From Bacteroidaceae bacterium (GTDB taxonomy: Bacteria > Bacteroidota > Bacteroidia > Bacteroidales > Bacteroidaceae), in the NCBI GenBank assembly GCA_017516265.1, contig JAFXDL010000188.1:1-32017 (forward strand): a DNA stretch of 32,017 nt, given 5' to 3'. The position numbers and the translations under genes were made by a program. The notes under the pieces are model-generated. The model made no database searches, was not told the origin of the DNA, and worked only from the letters and a program-made list of their open reading frames with translations. Each line of letters starts with the position of its first letter. Position 1 is the first letter of the stretch. Below are positions 7,550 to 15,904 of the stretch, in pieces.

Positions 7550-7642
7550 TTCTAGAACTTCTAAATTTTCTAGGGGCTCTAGAATTTCTAGAGATTCCAA
7601 TTTTTCTAGGGTTTCTAGAGATTTTAGAATTTCTAGAGTATC
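7550..7642. repeat. Tandem TCTAGA-rich repeat array
   Basis: TCTAGA and TTCTAGAGATT-like words repeat through the gap between dxr and the M23 gene. One full palindrome reads CTCTAGAATTTCTAGAG with a single central mismatch. Units have irregular lengths (about 15-35 bases), so this is a degenerate tandem array, not a spacer-repeat structure. Confidence 0.6.
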
Positions 7643-7660
7643 CAGCATCATCCCATCCTT

Positions 7661-8533
7661 CTAAAACACAATATATTTCTCGGGGTCAAGTGCCTGCCCC
7701 TTGTTCCACAATTCAAAATGCAGATGAGGACCGGTTGTATGTACCCCCGTATTTCCTACCAGGGCAATGACCTCGCCCGCTTTTACGAATTCTCCTTGTT
7801 GCTTCAACAAAGCTCCACAGTGCTTATACACCGATACCAATCCCTTACGATGCTGAAGAGCGATGACATAGCCTGTCTCCGTAGAGTAAGTACTCCAAAT
7901 GACCGTACCTTCCAGAGTGGCCAACACACTCTCATTGGGATTGGCCGCTATATCCACCCCATAATGTCTCAGGTCAGCATCAAAAACCGATGAGAGAATA
8001 CCACGGGTGGGGCGATAAAACTCCAGTCCGTCTGTATCTGTAGTCTTCTTTCGGGGAGCTGTCAAGTTGAACTGTTCTTCCGCTTCATACTGTTGCCGGA
8101 AAGCCTCTTCACGCTCGGTAGGCATCTGCAGTTCATCCACCTCCATGGCTGTCAGCGAATCAATATCAGCCATTGTCTGCACAGAATCCATATTGACACG
8201 TCCGGCCATCAAATCCTGAATATTGGCAATATAGCGTCGCTGCTGCTCTGCCACCTGCTCCAGTGAATCTATCTGCAAAGCATTGTCAACGATGGTAGCA
8301 CGCAACTCATTGCTCATATACCCGGGCAAATAATTACGCAAAGGGGTGTAAACCATTATCAGGGCTGTCAACGAAAACAAGATGAGCAACACGGTAAACA
8401 ACACCGAAAGGCCATTGAGTTTGGACACATACAGCCCGAACACCTCTTCAAGGGTGTTTTCATTGACAATCGTCAAGCGGTATTTGAACTTGATGTTCTT
8501 CCACCAATGTCTTTTTTTCCGTTTGTTAGCCAT
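7661..8533 (-). CDS. Membrane-anchored M23 (LytM) family peptidase
   Basis: A 290-residue protein with a basic cytoplasmic N-terminus (MANKRKKRHWWKNIKFKYR), one membrane segment (about 43-63), a coiled-coil-like stretch (75-105), an acidic linker, and a C-terminal LytM domain (about 175-287) in the periplasm. The zinc ligands are visible as HYGVD (His190, Asp194) and HLH (270-272); His265 of HTTG lies next to them. An active peptidoglycan endopeptidase is therefore expected, probably cutting cross-linking peptides. It is the first gene of a minus-strand group with dxr and rseP. Whether these are one transcript is uncertain, because a 147-base repeat-filled gap separates it from dxr. Confidence 0.92.
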   Translation of the reverse strand: MANKRKKRHWWKNIKFKYRLTIVNENTLEEVFGLYVSKLNGLSVLFTVLLILFSLTALIMVYTPLRNYLPGYMSNELRATIVDNALQIDSLEQVAEQQRRYIANIQDLMAGRVNMDSVQTMADIDSLTAMEVDELQMPTEREEAFRQQYEAEEQFNLTAPRKKTTDTDGLEFYRPTRGILSSVFDADLRHYGVDIAANPNESVLATLEGTVIWSTYSTETGYVIALQHRKGLVSVYKHCGALLKQQGEFVKAGEVIALVGNTGVHTTGPHLHFELWNKGQALDPEKYIVF

Positions 8534-8553
8534 ACGCGTATATATAATAGGTG

Positions 8554-8561
8554 CAAAAATA
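8554..8561 (-). promoter_or_regulatory. Candidate -7 box for M23-dxr-rseP
   Basis: TATTTTTG on the minus strand, 20 bases before the ATG of the M23 gene, matches TAnnTTTG. No -33 TTTG is seen at the right distance. Confidence 0.4.
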
Positions 8562-8643
8562 CATAAATCCCTTTACATAACCGCATTTGTTTATGCTATT
8601 TAACGAAGAAGTGCCGACAAACTGTTCTTTTTATCGAACACAA

Positions 8644-8709
8644 AGACACGGAGACACAGAGTTTCTTGTTGCCACATCGGCAAAAGACTTACTCTGTGTC
8701 CCCGTGTCT
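8644..8709. repeat. Intergenic inverted repeat, AGACACGG family
   Basis: The arms AGACACGGAGACACAGAGT (8644-8662) and ACTCTGTGTCCCCGTGTCT (8691-8709) pair over 19 bases with one mismatch. It begins 20 bases after the pectate lyase stop codon and may end that transcript. The style resembles the GGCACGGATTAC palindromes at 3351 and 4812. Confidence 0.75.
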
Positions 8710-8729
8710 CTATCTCCTTCAACTCCCGT

Positions 8730-10838
8730 TTATCGGCCGTACCAATAAACCTTTTGACCGCCTAAGATATAAAGGCCGGCAGGCAGACCGTTAAGGGCAT
8801 GCTTGTAATAGGCCGCTTTGCGGACGAGCTGTCCGTTCATACGGTAAACATCCACATACTCCTGCAAGGGAAGGGCCACTTGTTGCTCAATACCGCTGGC
8901 GGTATCACGGACCCACAAGGTAAGTACCGCTACGGTCTGTTCACCTCCGAACTTCACAGGCATAGTTCCCTTGGCAGAGGTTGACAACTTCACGCTATGG
9001 GTAGCCGTCTTACTGGTTGTACGTGAAGGATATACATACTGGTCTTCACCAAACGTATCACTGCCCAACTGAGCCAGATAAGAATCACTGTTATCCACAT
9101 TGCTATACCCGAAAACATCTACCGAAAGGACTTCTATATTCTTGGGCAAGTTGACGGTATAGGTCTGGTTACGCGAATACTTGATTCCATCCTGTTTACC
9201 CGTTGCATACCCCTTACCGGTTGAGATGGAATAACCATTCGGGAATCCCCAATTGTTATCGGTACAAGTGGAAGCTGACAACAGGACGGCATCGCCCTTA
9301 CCGGCATTCTCATCGATGACAGTATAGCCCATCGGCTCACCGCCCTCAAGACCGCCTTCCATAATGTGTGCCACCAGACTGTTCATATAGACCTCAAGCA
9401 TGGTGTAACCTTCAGCATTGGTCTTGTTGCGGTCGGCTGCATCGTTGGGATTCAGGCCATGGCCATACTCCCAATCATCGGGCATACCATCCTGGTCGGT
9501 ATCGTCGGGAGCATAGAAACTCTTCAACAAAGGCCAAGGACTCCAATCAGCCGGAGCATTGGCCGGCTTGTTGTCGTTCTGCGAATTGATGAATCCCTTG
9601 CCAAGCCCACTACCTGTATGAGAAGCCTTACCATAGCGTGTGTCATACACCATCAGCGTATCCACCCAGTCACGCGACAAGGAAGCACCGGCATATTGCA
9701 GCACCTTCTCGTAAGCTGTCTGTGCATCGTGCGTGGTGACATAGACAAAGTCCATCGGTTCTACCAGTTTGATGGTATCTTTCGTAACGGCAGTGTAAAG
9801 ATTGTCGTTATCCGACGACGTTATCTGATTATAGAAGCCATACGTCCAGTTGTCCTTGGTGACATCGCTGTATTTCGAATTCACATTGCCATCCACATAA
9901 TACTTTCCCCACTTGTGAAGTGCCGGAGCGTAATCAGGATAAGTCTTCACATAACTGTTGGTACGGATACCCACCCCAGCAATACGCTTACCTTTGTAGT
10001 TGGTGGGCGAACCGGGACCGGGCTTATAGTAGTTGTTCACGATGTTCACCGTCATACCCTCGCCACCGTAGCAACCGTTTCCACCATAATTATAGATGAC
10101 GTTGTTTCGCATGTCCATACGTTCGTCAAGCTGTGTGGTAGGTCTGGGGCCCAGTCGGGGAGTACGGCTGGTGTGATGTGCAATCAGGTTGTGATGGAAC
10201 GAAGCTCCGCTTCCACCCCAGTTGCCACCATATCCGTGCGCACCTTTGGTGTGTCCCGAATTGACAAGACTCTGGGAAACGATGCACCACTGCACCGTCG
10301 TATTCTTGTTTCCCAATACCGAGAGGCACTCGTCGATACTCCAGCTGACCGAGCAATGGTCTATCAACAAATTCTGCTGGTCGAAACCACCGAAGCCGTC
10401 CCAACCGTCAGCACCATCTACCAACACATTCTCGTTGCCCAAGCGGAAACGCATGAATCGCACAATGACATTGCTCCCCTTGATGGAGCAGGGATAGCCC
10501 GCCACACAGATACCGTCGCCCGGAGCCGTTTGGCCGGCAATCGTCGTATTGGCCGGGATACTCAATGCAGATTGCAAATGTATCGTACCTGACACATCGA
10601 ACACAATTGTCTTGATTCCATTCTGAGACAAAGCCCAACGAAGCGAACCCGCACCGCTATCGTTCAGATTGGTAACGTGATAGACAGCCCCACCACGTCC
10701 ACCTGTAACATAACGTCCGAATCCTTCAGCGCCGGGAAAAGCCGGAAGTTTCTCTACCTCCTCGGCCATGACTGATGCGCCCAGCATCAATCCACCCATC
10801 AAACAAGGGATAAATCTTTTGAGTAGTTGTTTTTTCAT
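8730..10838 (-). CDS. Secreted family 1 pectate lyase with C-terminal sorting-type tail
   Basis: A 702-residue protein. A signal peptide (about 1-25, ending ASVMA) precedes a right-handed beta-helix catalytic domain (about 32-440). Family 1 marks are IDHCSVSWSIDE (159-170, calcium-binding acids) and SRTPR (224-228), with the arginine expected to act as catalytic base. Such enzymes cut polygalacturonan by beta-elimination and need calcium. A calcium-loop motif DTDQDGMPDDWE follows at about 450. A beta-sandwich-like region is at about 500-650. The last 40 residues (VYRMNGQLVRK ... GLPAGLYILGGQKV) look like a type IX secretion sorting tail. It is separated from the upstream locus by a terminator but has its own -7 box. 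The family is secure; exact substrate preference is not. Confidence 0.88.
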   Translation of the reverse strand: MKKQLLKRFIPCLMGGLMLGASVMAEEVEKLPAFPGAEGFGRYVTGGRGGAVYHVTNLNDSGAGSLRWALSQNGIKTIVFDVSGTIHLQSALSIPANTTIAGQTAPGDGICVAGYPCSIKGSNVIVRFMRFRLGNENVLVDGADGWDGFGGFDQQNLLIDHCSVSWSIDECLSVLGNKNTTVQWCIVSQSLVNSGHTKGAHGYGGNWGGSGASFHHNLIAHHTSRTPRLGPRPTTQLDERMDMRNNVIYNYGGNGCYGGEGMTVNIVNNYYKPGPGSPTNYKGKRIAGVGIRTNSYVKTYPDYAPALHKWGKYYVDGNVNSKYSDVTKDNWTYGFYNQITSSDNDNLYTAVTKDTIKLVEPMDFVYVTTHDAQTAYEKVLQYAGASLSRDWVDTLMVYDTRYGKASHTGSGLGKGFINSQNDNKPANAPADWSPWPLLKSFYAPDDTDQDGMPDDWEYGHGLNPNDAADRNKTNAEGYTMLEVYMNSLVAHIMEGGLEGGEPMGYTVIDENAGKGDAVLLSASTCTDNNWGFPNGYSISTGKGYATGKQDGIKYSRNQTYTVNLPKNIEVLSVDVFGYSNVDNSDSYLAQLGSDTFGEDQYVYPSRTTSKTATHSVKLSTSAKGTMPVKFGGEQTVAVLTLWVRDTASGIEQQVALPLQEYVDVYRMNGQLVRKAAYYKHALNGLPAGLYILGGQKVYWYGR

Positions 10839-10883
10839 TTGGCGTTTAGTTTAATTATTTTCTAGCGAACAATAATAATGTTG

Positions 10884-10891
10884 CAAATATA
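10884..10891 (-). promoter_or_regulatory. -7 box of the pectate lyase gene
   Basis: TATATTTG on the minus strand matches TAnnTTTG and lies 46 bases before the ATG, downstream of the terminator at 11083. No clear -33 TTTG is present, which may mean that an activator is needed. Confidence 0.5.
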
Positions 10892-11076
10892 CGGTTAAAA
10901 TTTGAATTATTAGGATTTTGGAGACAAAAACTTACAGAGCGAGAGGAAAAGTACAGGCTTTTTTGCATTCTACACAACAAGATATATGAAAGCAACCTGC
11001 AAAACTCTGAATAACAAGCTAAAGAAAGAGAATAACAACAACCAATTATATACAACCGACTTTTCGGACTGGCCCT

Positions 11077-11110
11077 AAAAAAAGGGCTGCACCAATCCTG
11101 ATGCAGCCCT
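11077..11110 (-). terminator. Intrinsic terminator of the SusCD-FAS1 operon
   Basis: On the minus strand a perfect 9-base stem (AGGGCTGCA with TGCAGCCCT, 11083-11091 and 11102-11110) with a 10-base loop is followed directly by a run of seven T (11077-11083). It begins 75 bases after the stop of the beta-helix gene. It separates that operon from the pectate lyase. Confidence 0.88.
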
Positions 11111-11184
11111 CGCCTTGGAATTTTTCAAATCCTTGTCAACTCGTCAACTTGCAAACTTATTGACTCGTCAACTTAAAGAAACAA

Positions 11185-13968
11185 TTACTTCACAATGAAC
11201 TTGCGGCCATTCTGGAGGTAGATACCCTTCACGGGGTTAGCAACCTGACGACCAGTCAAGTCAAAGATAGGAGCATTGAGGTCGAGAGTAGCAGGAGCCA
11301 ACTCTACATTCTCAATACCTGCAGCATCTTGGAACTTGAAGCCATAGAGACCCAGCTTAGAACCACCGCAGTAGAGGCAATATGACTTGTTAGCTTCTAC
11401 CTGAACAGCCTCAAGAGCACCATTGTACTTCTCTGCAACTGAATAAGTTCCATCATATGCGCCCAAAGCTGTACCAGTTTCTACACAGTAGAAGTAGAGG
11501 TTCTTGCCAGCGTTCAAAGAAACGTATGCAGTCAAAGTACCAGCTACGGTCGGAGTGAAAGTATAGAATGTACCTTCAGTAGGAGTACCGTTCAAACCAT
11601 AAGGTTTGGGATTACCATTGTTACCCTTCACGTAAGCCAAAACTTCGTATTCATCCATCATTCCGTCAAATTCTCCTACGCTCCAAGCCTTAGCAGTCTC
11701 AGCTTCAGTACCGAACTTCAAAGAAATGCCAGGAACAGCAGTTTCAACCTGTCCCGGAGTAATGGTATATTCACGACCGGGGAACCATACGTATGAAGGA
11801 TAAGAAACACCTGTAGCAGTACCAGTGATGAGCACCTGACCGAGATATTCGTGAGTATCGGCAGTAGCCACATCGATAGTACCAGCTGCGGGGTTAGTCA
11901 AAGCAGCACTTGTAGGATCGCTGATTACGCGAACGTAAACAACATCCAAGTTATTGGCTTCAGCGGGCAATGTACCGGCCAATTCCTTCCAACCATAGAG
12001 GTAACCGGCAGTTCCACCAAAGTCAGCGTCACGCTTAGAATCAGTCATATCTACAGAAGCGAAGTTCACCCAAGTCTGACCATCGAGTGAATATTCAAGC
12101 TTCTGGATAGCGAACATGAAGTTGTCAGTACCAACGAAGCAAGAGAACTTCACGTCAGCAAGGTTCTTGGTGCAGAGCTTGAACATAGCGTAGTTCACCT
12201 GACCGGCCTGATGAGCGGCAGCATTTGTACGACGAGTGATGATAGGCATCTGCTTTTCAGCATCGTCCTCACCGAACTTGGCGGCACGACCCTGGAACTG
12301 CAAGCTGGCACCTGTGTTTTCAGGAACACCATAGATGTAGTTGAACGGAGCAACAGCAGCGTTCATAGTATCCAATACCATCATGAATGCCTCTGCCATG
12401 TACTTCTCTTCAGAATAGATGTTGGCAGTATATACAGAGTCGATATTGGTGTTACCTGTGAAGGTAGAGAAGTCGAAGATAGAAACCACATTCTCGATAG
12501 CAGGCTCGAATGTAGCAGTCAGGTCGAGGTCACCAGTGAGAACCACTGTACGGTCAGCAGGCAAAGTAGCATCGTCGCTCCATCCCTTAAAGTTTACAAC
12601 GGTACGGTAAGCAGAGTTGTGGTCGTTGAAAGAGATAGTCACTTCGTCACCCTTGTAATATTCTTCCTTCTCGGGAGAAACAGTATAGGTCACGTACTCG
12701 GGACCGTTCACCTTTACATTGATTGTAACAGTAGTGGGGAACTCATCCACGTAAGCAATAGAAGGACCTACGTAAGTGTTGTTAGCACCCATTTCAGGAT
12801 TAACCACACCAGCAGTCATCCAAGCATTGCTCTTCAGCATGAAGTAAAGATCCTTCTCTGCGTTCTGGAAAGTCTGACCAAGAGCCCAATTTACATTGTA
12901 ATCACCGAACACTTTGTTCTCAGCTTCAATCAACATAGTCGGAACAGCCTGAGCAGCCATAGACTCAGCCAACTTATCCATAGCAACATATGCTGTAGTA
13001 TCGATAACATTACCTGTAGCCATGATAACAGCACCATCAACGCTTACCAACTTGGCATCGTTAGAATAAGTAGTTGTATCATTGGTCAAGATGTGCATAC
13101 CCTTGCGAGGAGCAGCCACGATGTTGTTGTTGATGAAGAAAGTAGAACCAGGAGCTACATTTGCACCAGGATTCAACATGGTGAAACCAGTAGAAGCCAA
13201 ATCCTTGTTCTGACCCAGCAACACCAAGTTATTGTTGAAGTGCAAAGTTGTAGGCATCTCATTCAAATCACGAGTTTCCCACAAAGACTTGGTGTAAGGC
13301 ATGTCATAGAACATGTTGTCTTCGATAACAAACTCACCTACCGGCATAAAGGTACGGAAAGTTGACCAGTTGTCACCTGAAGCCTGAGCGGTAGTGTGAA
13401 TCTGGCAACCCTTCACCTCAATCTTGTCGATGTTCATCTGTGAACGAGTAATCTTCTCACCTGTTGCTTCATCAACAGGACCTTCGTGCTTGTCACCATC
13501 GAAACGGAGGATTGAACGAGCCTGACCGTGGATGTTACAGTTGCGCAAAGCGATAAGGTCGGCAAACATGGCACGACGATGGTCCATCAAATAGCTACCA
13601 GAACCATGAATGTTCAAGTTCTCAATGATTACAGAAAGATTCTGACCGGCTTCTTTCTTGCCTTCGGCATCAGCAGCCCACTCAAAGGCCAATACCACCT
13701 GAGGCATCTTGTCAAAATCAGTTTGGTTACTCTTGAGGTGCAAAGTACCGGCAGTCAGAGTAGGCTTAATCTTACCTACGCTCTCTACCTTCGTAGCATC
13801 CCAATCACAGATAATGGTATAGGTTTCACCTGCAATACCAGAACCCAATGCATTCAAGGCTGTCTTCAACTCTGAACCTGAAGTCACCACCTTTTCATAA
13901 CTGTCAGCAAACGATGTGGCAGGAGCCAACATCAATGCAGCTAAAGCTAATGTAGTTAATTTTTTCAT
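11185..13968 (-). CDS. Secreted multidomain beta-helix protein, possible pectin-binding or -processing
   Basis: A 927-residue protein. The signal peptide is cut after about residue 21 (SFA-DS); there is no lipobox cysteine. Residues about 30-400 read as a right-handed beta-helix with repeated VIIENLNIHGSG / LRNCNIHG turns. This type of sequence is annotated as DUF4957/DUF5123 in pectin loci of Bacteroides. A short domain at about 405-480 (YYKGDEVTISF ... FKGWSDD ... LTATFEP) resembles the Listeria-Bacteroides repeat. Two beta-sandwich-like regions follow (about 485-710 and 720-870), and then a sorting-type tail (IFDLTGRQVANPVKGIYLQN). No catalytic residues can be assigned. It is the last gene of the operon, 49 bases after susD. 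A surface or periplasmic binding protein, or an unrecognised lyase, are both possible. Confidence 0.65.
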   Translation of the reverse strand: MKKLTTLALAALMLAPATSFADSYEKVVTSGSELKTALNALGSGIAGETYTIICDWDATKVESVGKIKPTLTAGTLHLKSNQTDFDKMPQVVLAFEWAADAEGKKEAGQNLSVIIENLNIHGSGSYLMDHRRAMFADLIALRNCNIHGQARSILRFDGDKHEGPVDEATGEKITRSQMNIDKIEVKGCQIHTTAQASGDNWSTFRTFMPVGEFVIEDNMFYDMPYTKSLWETRDLNEMPTTLHFNNNLVLLGQNKDLASTGFTMLNPGANVAPGSTFFINNNIVAAPRKGMHILTNDTTTYSNDAKLVSVDGAVIMATGNVIDTTAYVAMDKLAESMAAQAVPTMLIEAENKVFGDYNVNWALGQTFQNAEKDLYFMLKSNAWMTAGVVNPEMGANNTYVGPSIAYVDEFPTTVTINVKVNGPEYVTYTVSPEKEEYYKGDEVTISFNDHNSAYRTVVNFKGWSDDATLPADRTVVLTGDLDLTATFEPAIENVVSIFDFSTFTGNTNIDSVYTANIYSEEKYMAEAFMMVLDTMNAAVAPFNYIYGVPENTGASLQFQGRAAKFGEDDAEKQMPIITRRTNAAAHQAGQVNYAMFKLCTKNLADVKFSCFVGTDNFMFAIQKLEYSLDGQTWVNFASVDMTDSKRDADFGGTAGYLYGWKELAGTLPAEANNLDVVYVRVISDPTSAALTNPAAGTIDVATADTHEYLGQVLITGTATGVSYPSYVWFPGREYTITPGQVETAVPGISLKFGTEAETAKAWSVGEFDGMMDEYEVLAYVKGNNGNPKPYGLNGTPTEGTFYTFTPTVAGTLTAYVSLNAGKNLYFYCVETGTALGAYDGTYSVAEKYNGALEAVQVEANKSYCLYCGGSKLGLYGFKFQDAAGIENVELAPATLDLNAPIFDLTGRQVANPVKGIYLQNGRKFIVK

Positions 13969-14017
13969 TGCTTTGAATTTTTAAGTTAATAATAAATGAT
14001 TTATAATAGTTTGTTTC

Positions 14018-15850
14018 TTACAAGTTTGTCAATTCCCAATGGATAAAGTATCCGTTGCTCTTGATGCGGTTCTCTACCACAGACTGACGTCCCATAGGCG
14101 CATACTTGGGAGCGATGCGTGCAGCCACACTGTCGCGAGCTTCAGCAGGGTCGCCTCCACGATAAGCATTGTTGGCATAGCGTTCGGCAATCTTACACAT
14201 GTAGCTGTATGACTTTCCTTCGGCAATATACTCCTTCATGTGCTCATCGGCAATGGCCCAGTCGTACATCTTCTTGATTTCATCCTCGGTATAGCTGTCC
14301 CACTCTGCATCGCCCGGACGAGGAAGGTCGTGCAAGGTTGCATTGGCAGCGCCTGCAAGTCCGGCATTACCATAACCTCCACTGTTGGCCAAGAACGGCA
14401 GATAGCGCTCGTCCCAATTAGAACCTTCGCCCAACGGCATAATCTTGTCGGGGAACTCATCGCTGACACCGGCATTGAGCAGCACATAAGCCTGGTCATA
14501 ATGTCCGAGATGCAACTCGGCTTCAGCCAACAAGTAATGAAGGTCATGACCACGGAATGTAGGAATGGCCGGCTGAATCTCAAAGATGGGCTTCTCATCC
14601 AGATACTGGTAACTACGTGTCGTGAAGTTATAGCCATAATAGTATTTGGAAACACAGCGCTTACCACCCAGTGTATTGATCATCCACTTCTGAGTAGCAC
14701 CACGGATGTCGTTTTCGTTATAGAGATTCACACCATATTCCGAAGGCTGCAGATAGAAGGATTCTGCATCAGGATATTCCGGACAGAAGTACTGCACCAA
14801 GCGGTTACGTTGGAAACGGGCATGGTCATACATAATGGTGCTGATAAGCTGATACTGGGAACCTGTTTCTTCAGTAAAGAAGATATTGGAGTAAGATCCA
14901 AAATTATCGCTCTGCATCAGCAAGGAGAGTTGGAAGATGGCATTCCGGTTATACCCCGTACCACCTGCAATACGATAACCTTCGGGATCTTCTACGTCTT
15001 CAGCCAACGGTTGCTGATAATAGTAGAGAAAATCCAGAATATTCTCACGAATCCATGCCCAATCAGTCTGTGCGGCATCTTCATCCACATAACTGGCACG
15101 CCATGAACGGAACTCAGCGTTCAGGATGACAGCCGGCGGAGTGAGGAACTGCCACTGACGATACATCGTTTCGTCCTGCACTTCAGGATCCAACCATTTG
15201 TACCATTTCACTTCCAGATTACCCGGTACATGGATACCATCAATCGTCATTCCATTTTCCAACAAAGCAATGGCGCGGTCGGCCAGTTCCTTCATGTTGC
15301 AATAAGTAAAAACAGAGGCATCGTTCAAATCCTTCTTTTCGGTCAGAGGATCATCAAACCAATAGGCTTCGCCATAAATCTTACCCAACATCAAGTAAGC
15401 CCATGCCTTGATACGCATGGCACTACTGATGAGTGCAGGGAAGTTCTCTTCGGCTATTTCAGTCATACCACCTACCGTCTGATGGAATTCCTCCATTTTG
15501 GCAAAATAGTCATTGCAAGCAACAATGATGGCATAATAACACGTAGGGTCAGCGTATGGATTACCATACGTCTCATCATAATTGCAGATAGCCTTCAAGT
15601 CTGTAGGAGCATTATCTGTTGTCTCCAACAAAGCAGCACGTGTATCGGTCAAGAAGATAGCATGGTCGCCAGCCTCTTGCATACGATTGAAGATACCCAA
15701 GAAGCCTTTGTACATCTCATCTTCTTCGGCAATATAATCCTCTTCGTTGATGATATTCTTAGGATCGGTTTCAAAAAAGTCCTCACAAGCTGTAAAAGTC
15801 ATCGAAACAGCCATCAGACCAATCGTCCATATTTTATTCACTATTTTCAT
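14018..15850 (-). CDS. susD-like: SusD/RagB-family surface lipoprotein (second pair)
   Basis: A 610-residue protein with a lipoprotein signal ending FTAC (Cys22), so it is lipidated and probably exposed on the cell surface. SusD proteins form the lid on the SusC barrel and bind the glycan. Helical TPR-like segments are visible (ALISSAMRIKAWAYLMLGKIYGEAYW in outline, about 140-165, and the LHYLLAEAELHLGHYDQAY stretch at about 445-463). The C-terminal region is longer than usual and rich in aromatic residues. It is more divergent than the other SusD in this locus. It lies 54 bases after its SusC partner, in a short AT-rich gap with repeated TTTATGATTTA words. Confidence 0.9.
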   Translation of the reverse strand: MKIVNKIWTIGLMAVSMTFTACEDFFETDPKNIINEEDYIAEEDEMYKGFLGIFNRMQEAGDHAIFLTDTRAALLETTDNAPTDLKAICNYDETYGNPYADPTCYYAIIVACNDYFAKMEEFHQTVGGMTEIAEENFPALISSAMRIKAWAYLMLGKIYGEAYWFDDPLTEKKDLNDASVFTYCNMKELADRAIALLENGMTIDGIHVPGNLEVKWYKWLDPEVQDETMYRQWQFLTPPAVILNAEFRSWRASYVDEDAAQTDWAWIRENILDFLYYYQQPLAEDVEDPEGYRIAGGTGYNRNAIFQLSLLMQSDNFGSYSNIFFTEETGSQYQLISTIMYDHARFQRNRLVQYFCPEYPDAESFYLQPSEYGVNLYNENDIRGATQKWMINTLGGKRCVSKYYYGYNFTTRSYQYLDEKPIFEIQPAIPTFRGHDLHYLLAEAELHLGHYDQAYVLLNAGVSDEFPDKIMPLGEGSNWDERYLPFLANSGGYGNAGLAGAANATLHDLPRPGDAEWDSYTEDEIKKMYDWAIADEHMKEYIAEGKSYSYMCKIAERYANNAYRGGDPAEARDSVAARIAPKYAPMGRQSVVENRIKSNGYFIHWELTNL

Positions 15851-15904
15851 AGATTTATGATTTACAATTTATGATTTATGAATCAGAATCTTCACTCTTC
15901 ACTT

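Noticed and set aside
7550-7642. CRISPR array
   Set aside because: Repeat units are short, unequal and adjacent without unique spacers; no cas gene in the window.
9366-10592. Plus-strand open frame of 408 codons
   Set aside because: Lies fully opposite the pectate lyase, which has a clear family match; the plus-strand translation shows no domain or signal and is best explained as a shadow of codon bias.
12211-13365. Plus-strand open frame of 384 codons
   Set aside because: Opposite the beta-helix gene; its low-complexity Ser/His/Ile-rich translation is typical for an antisense shadow.
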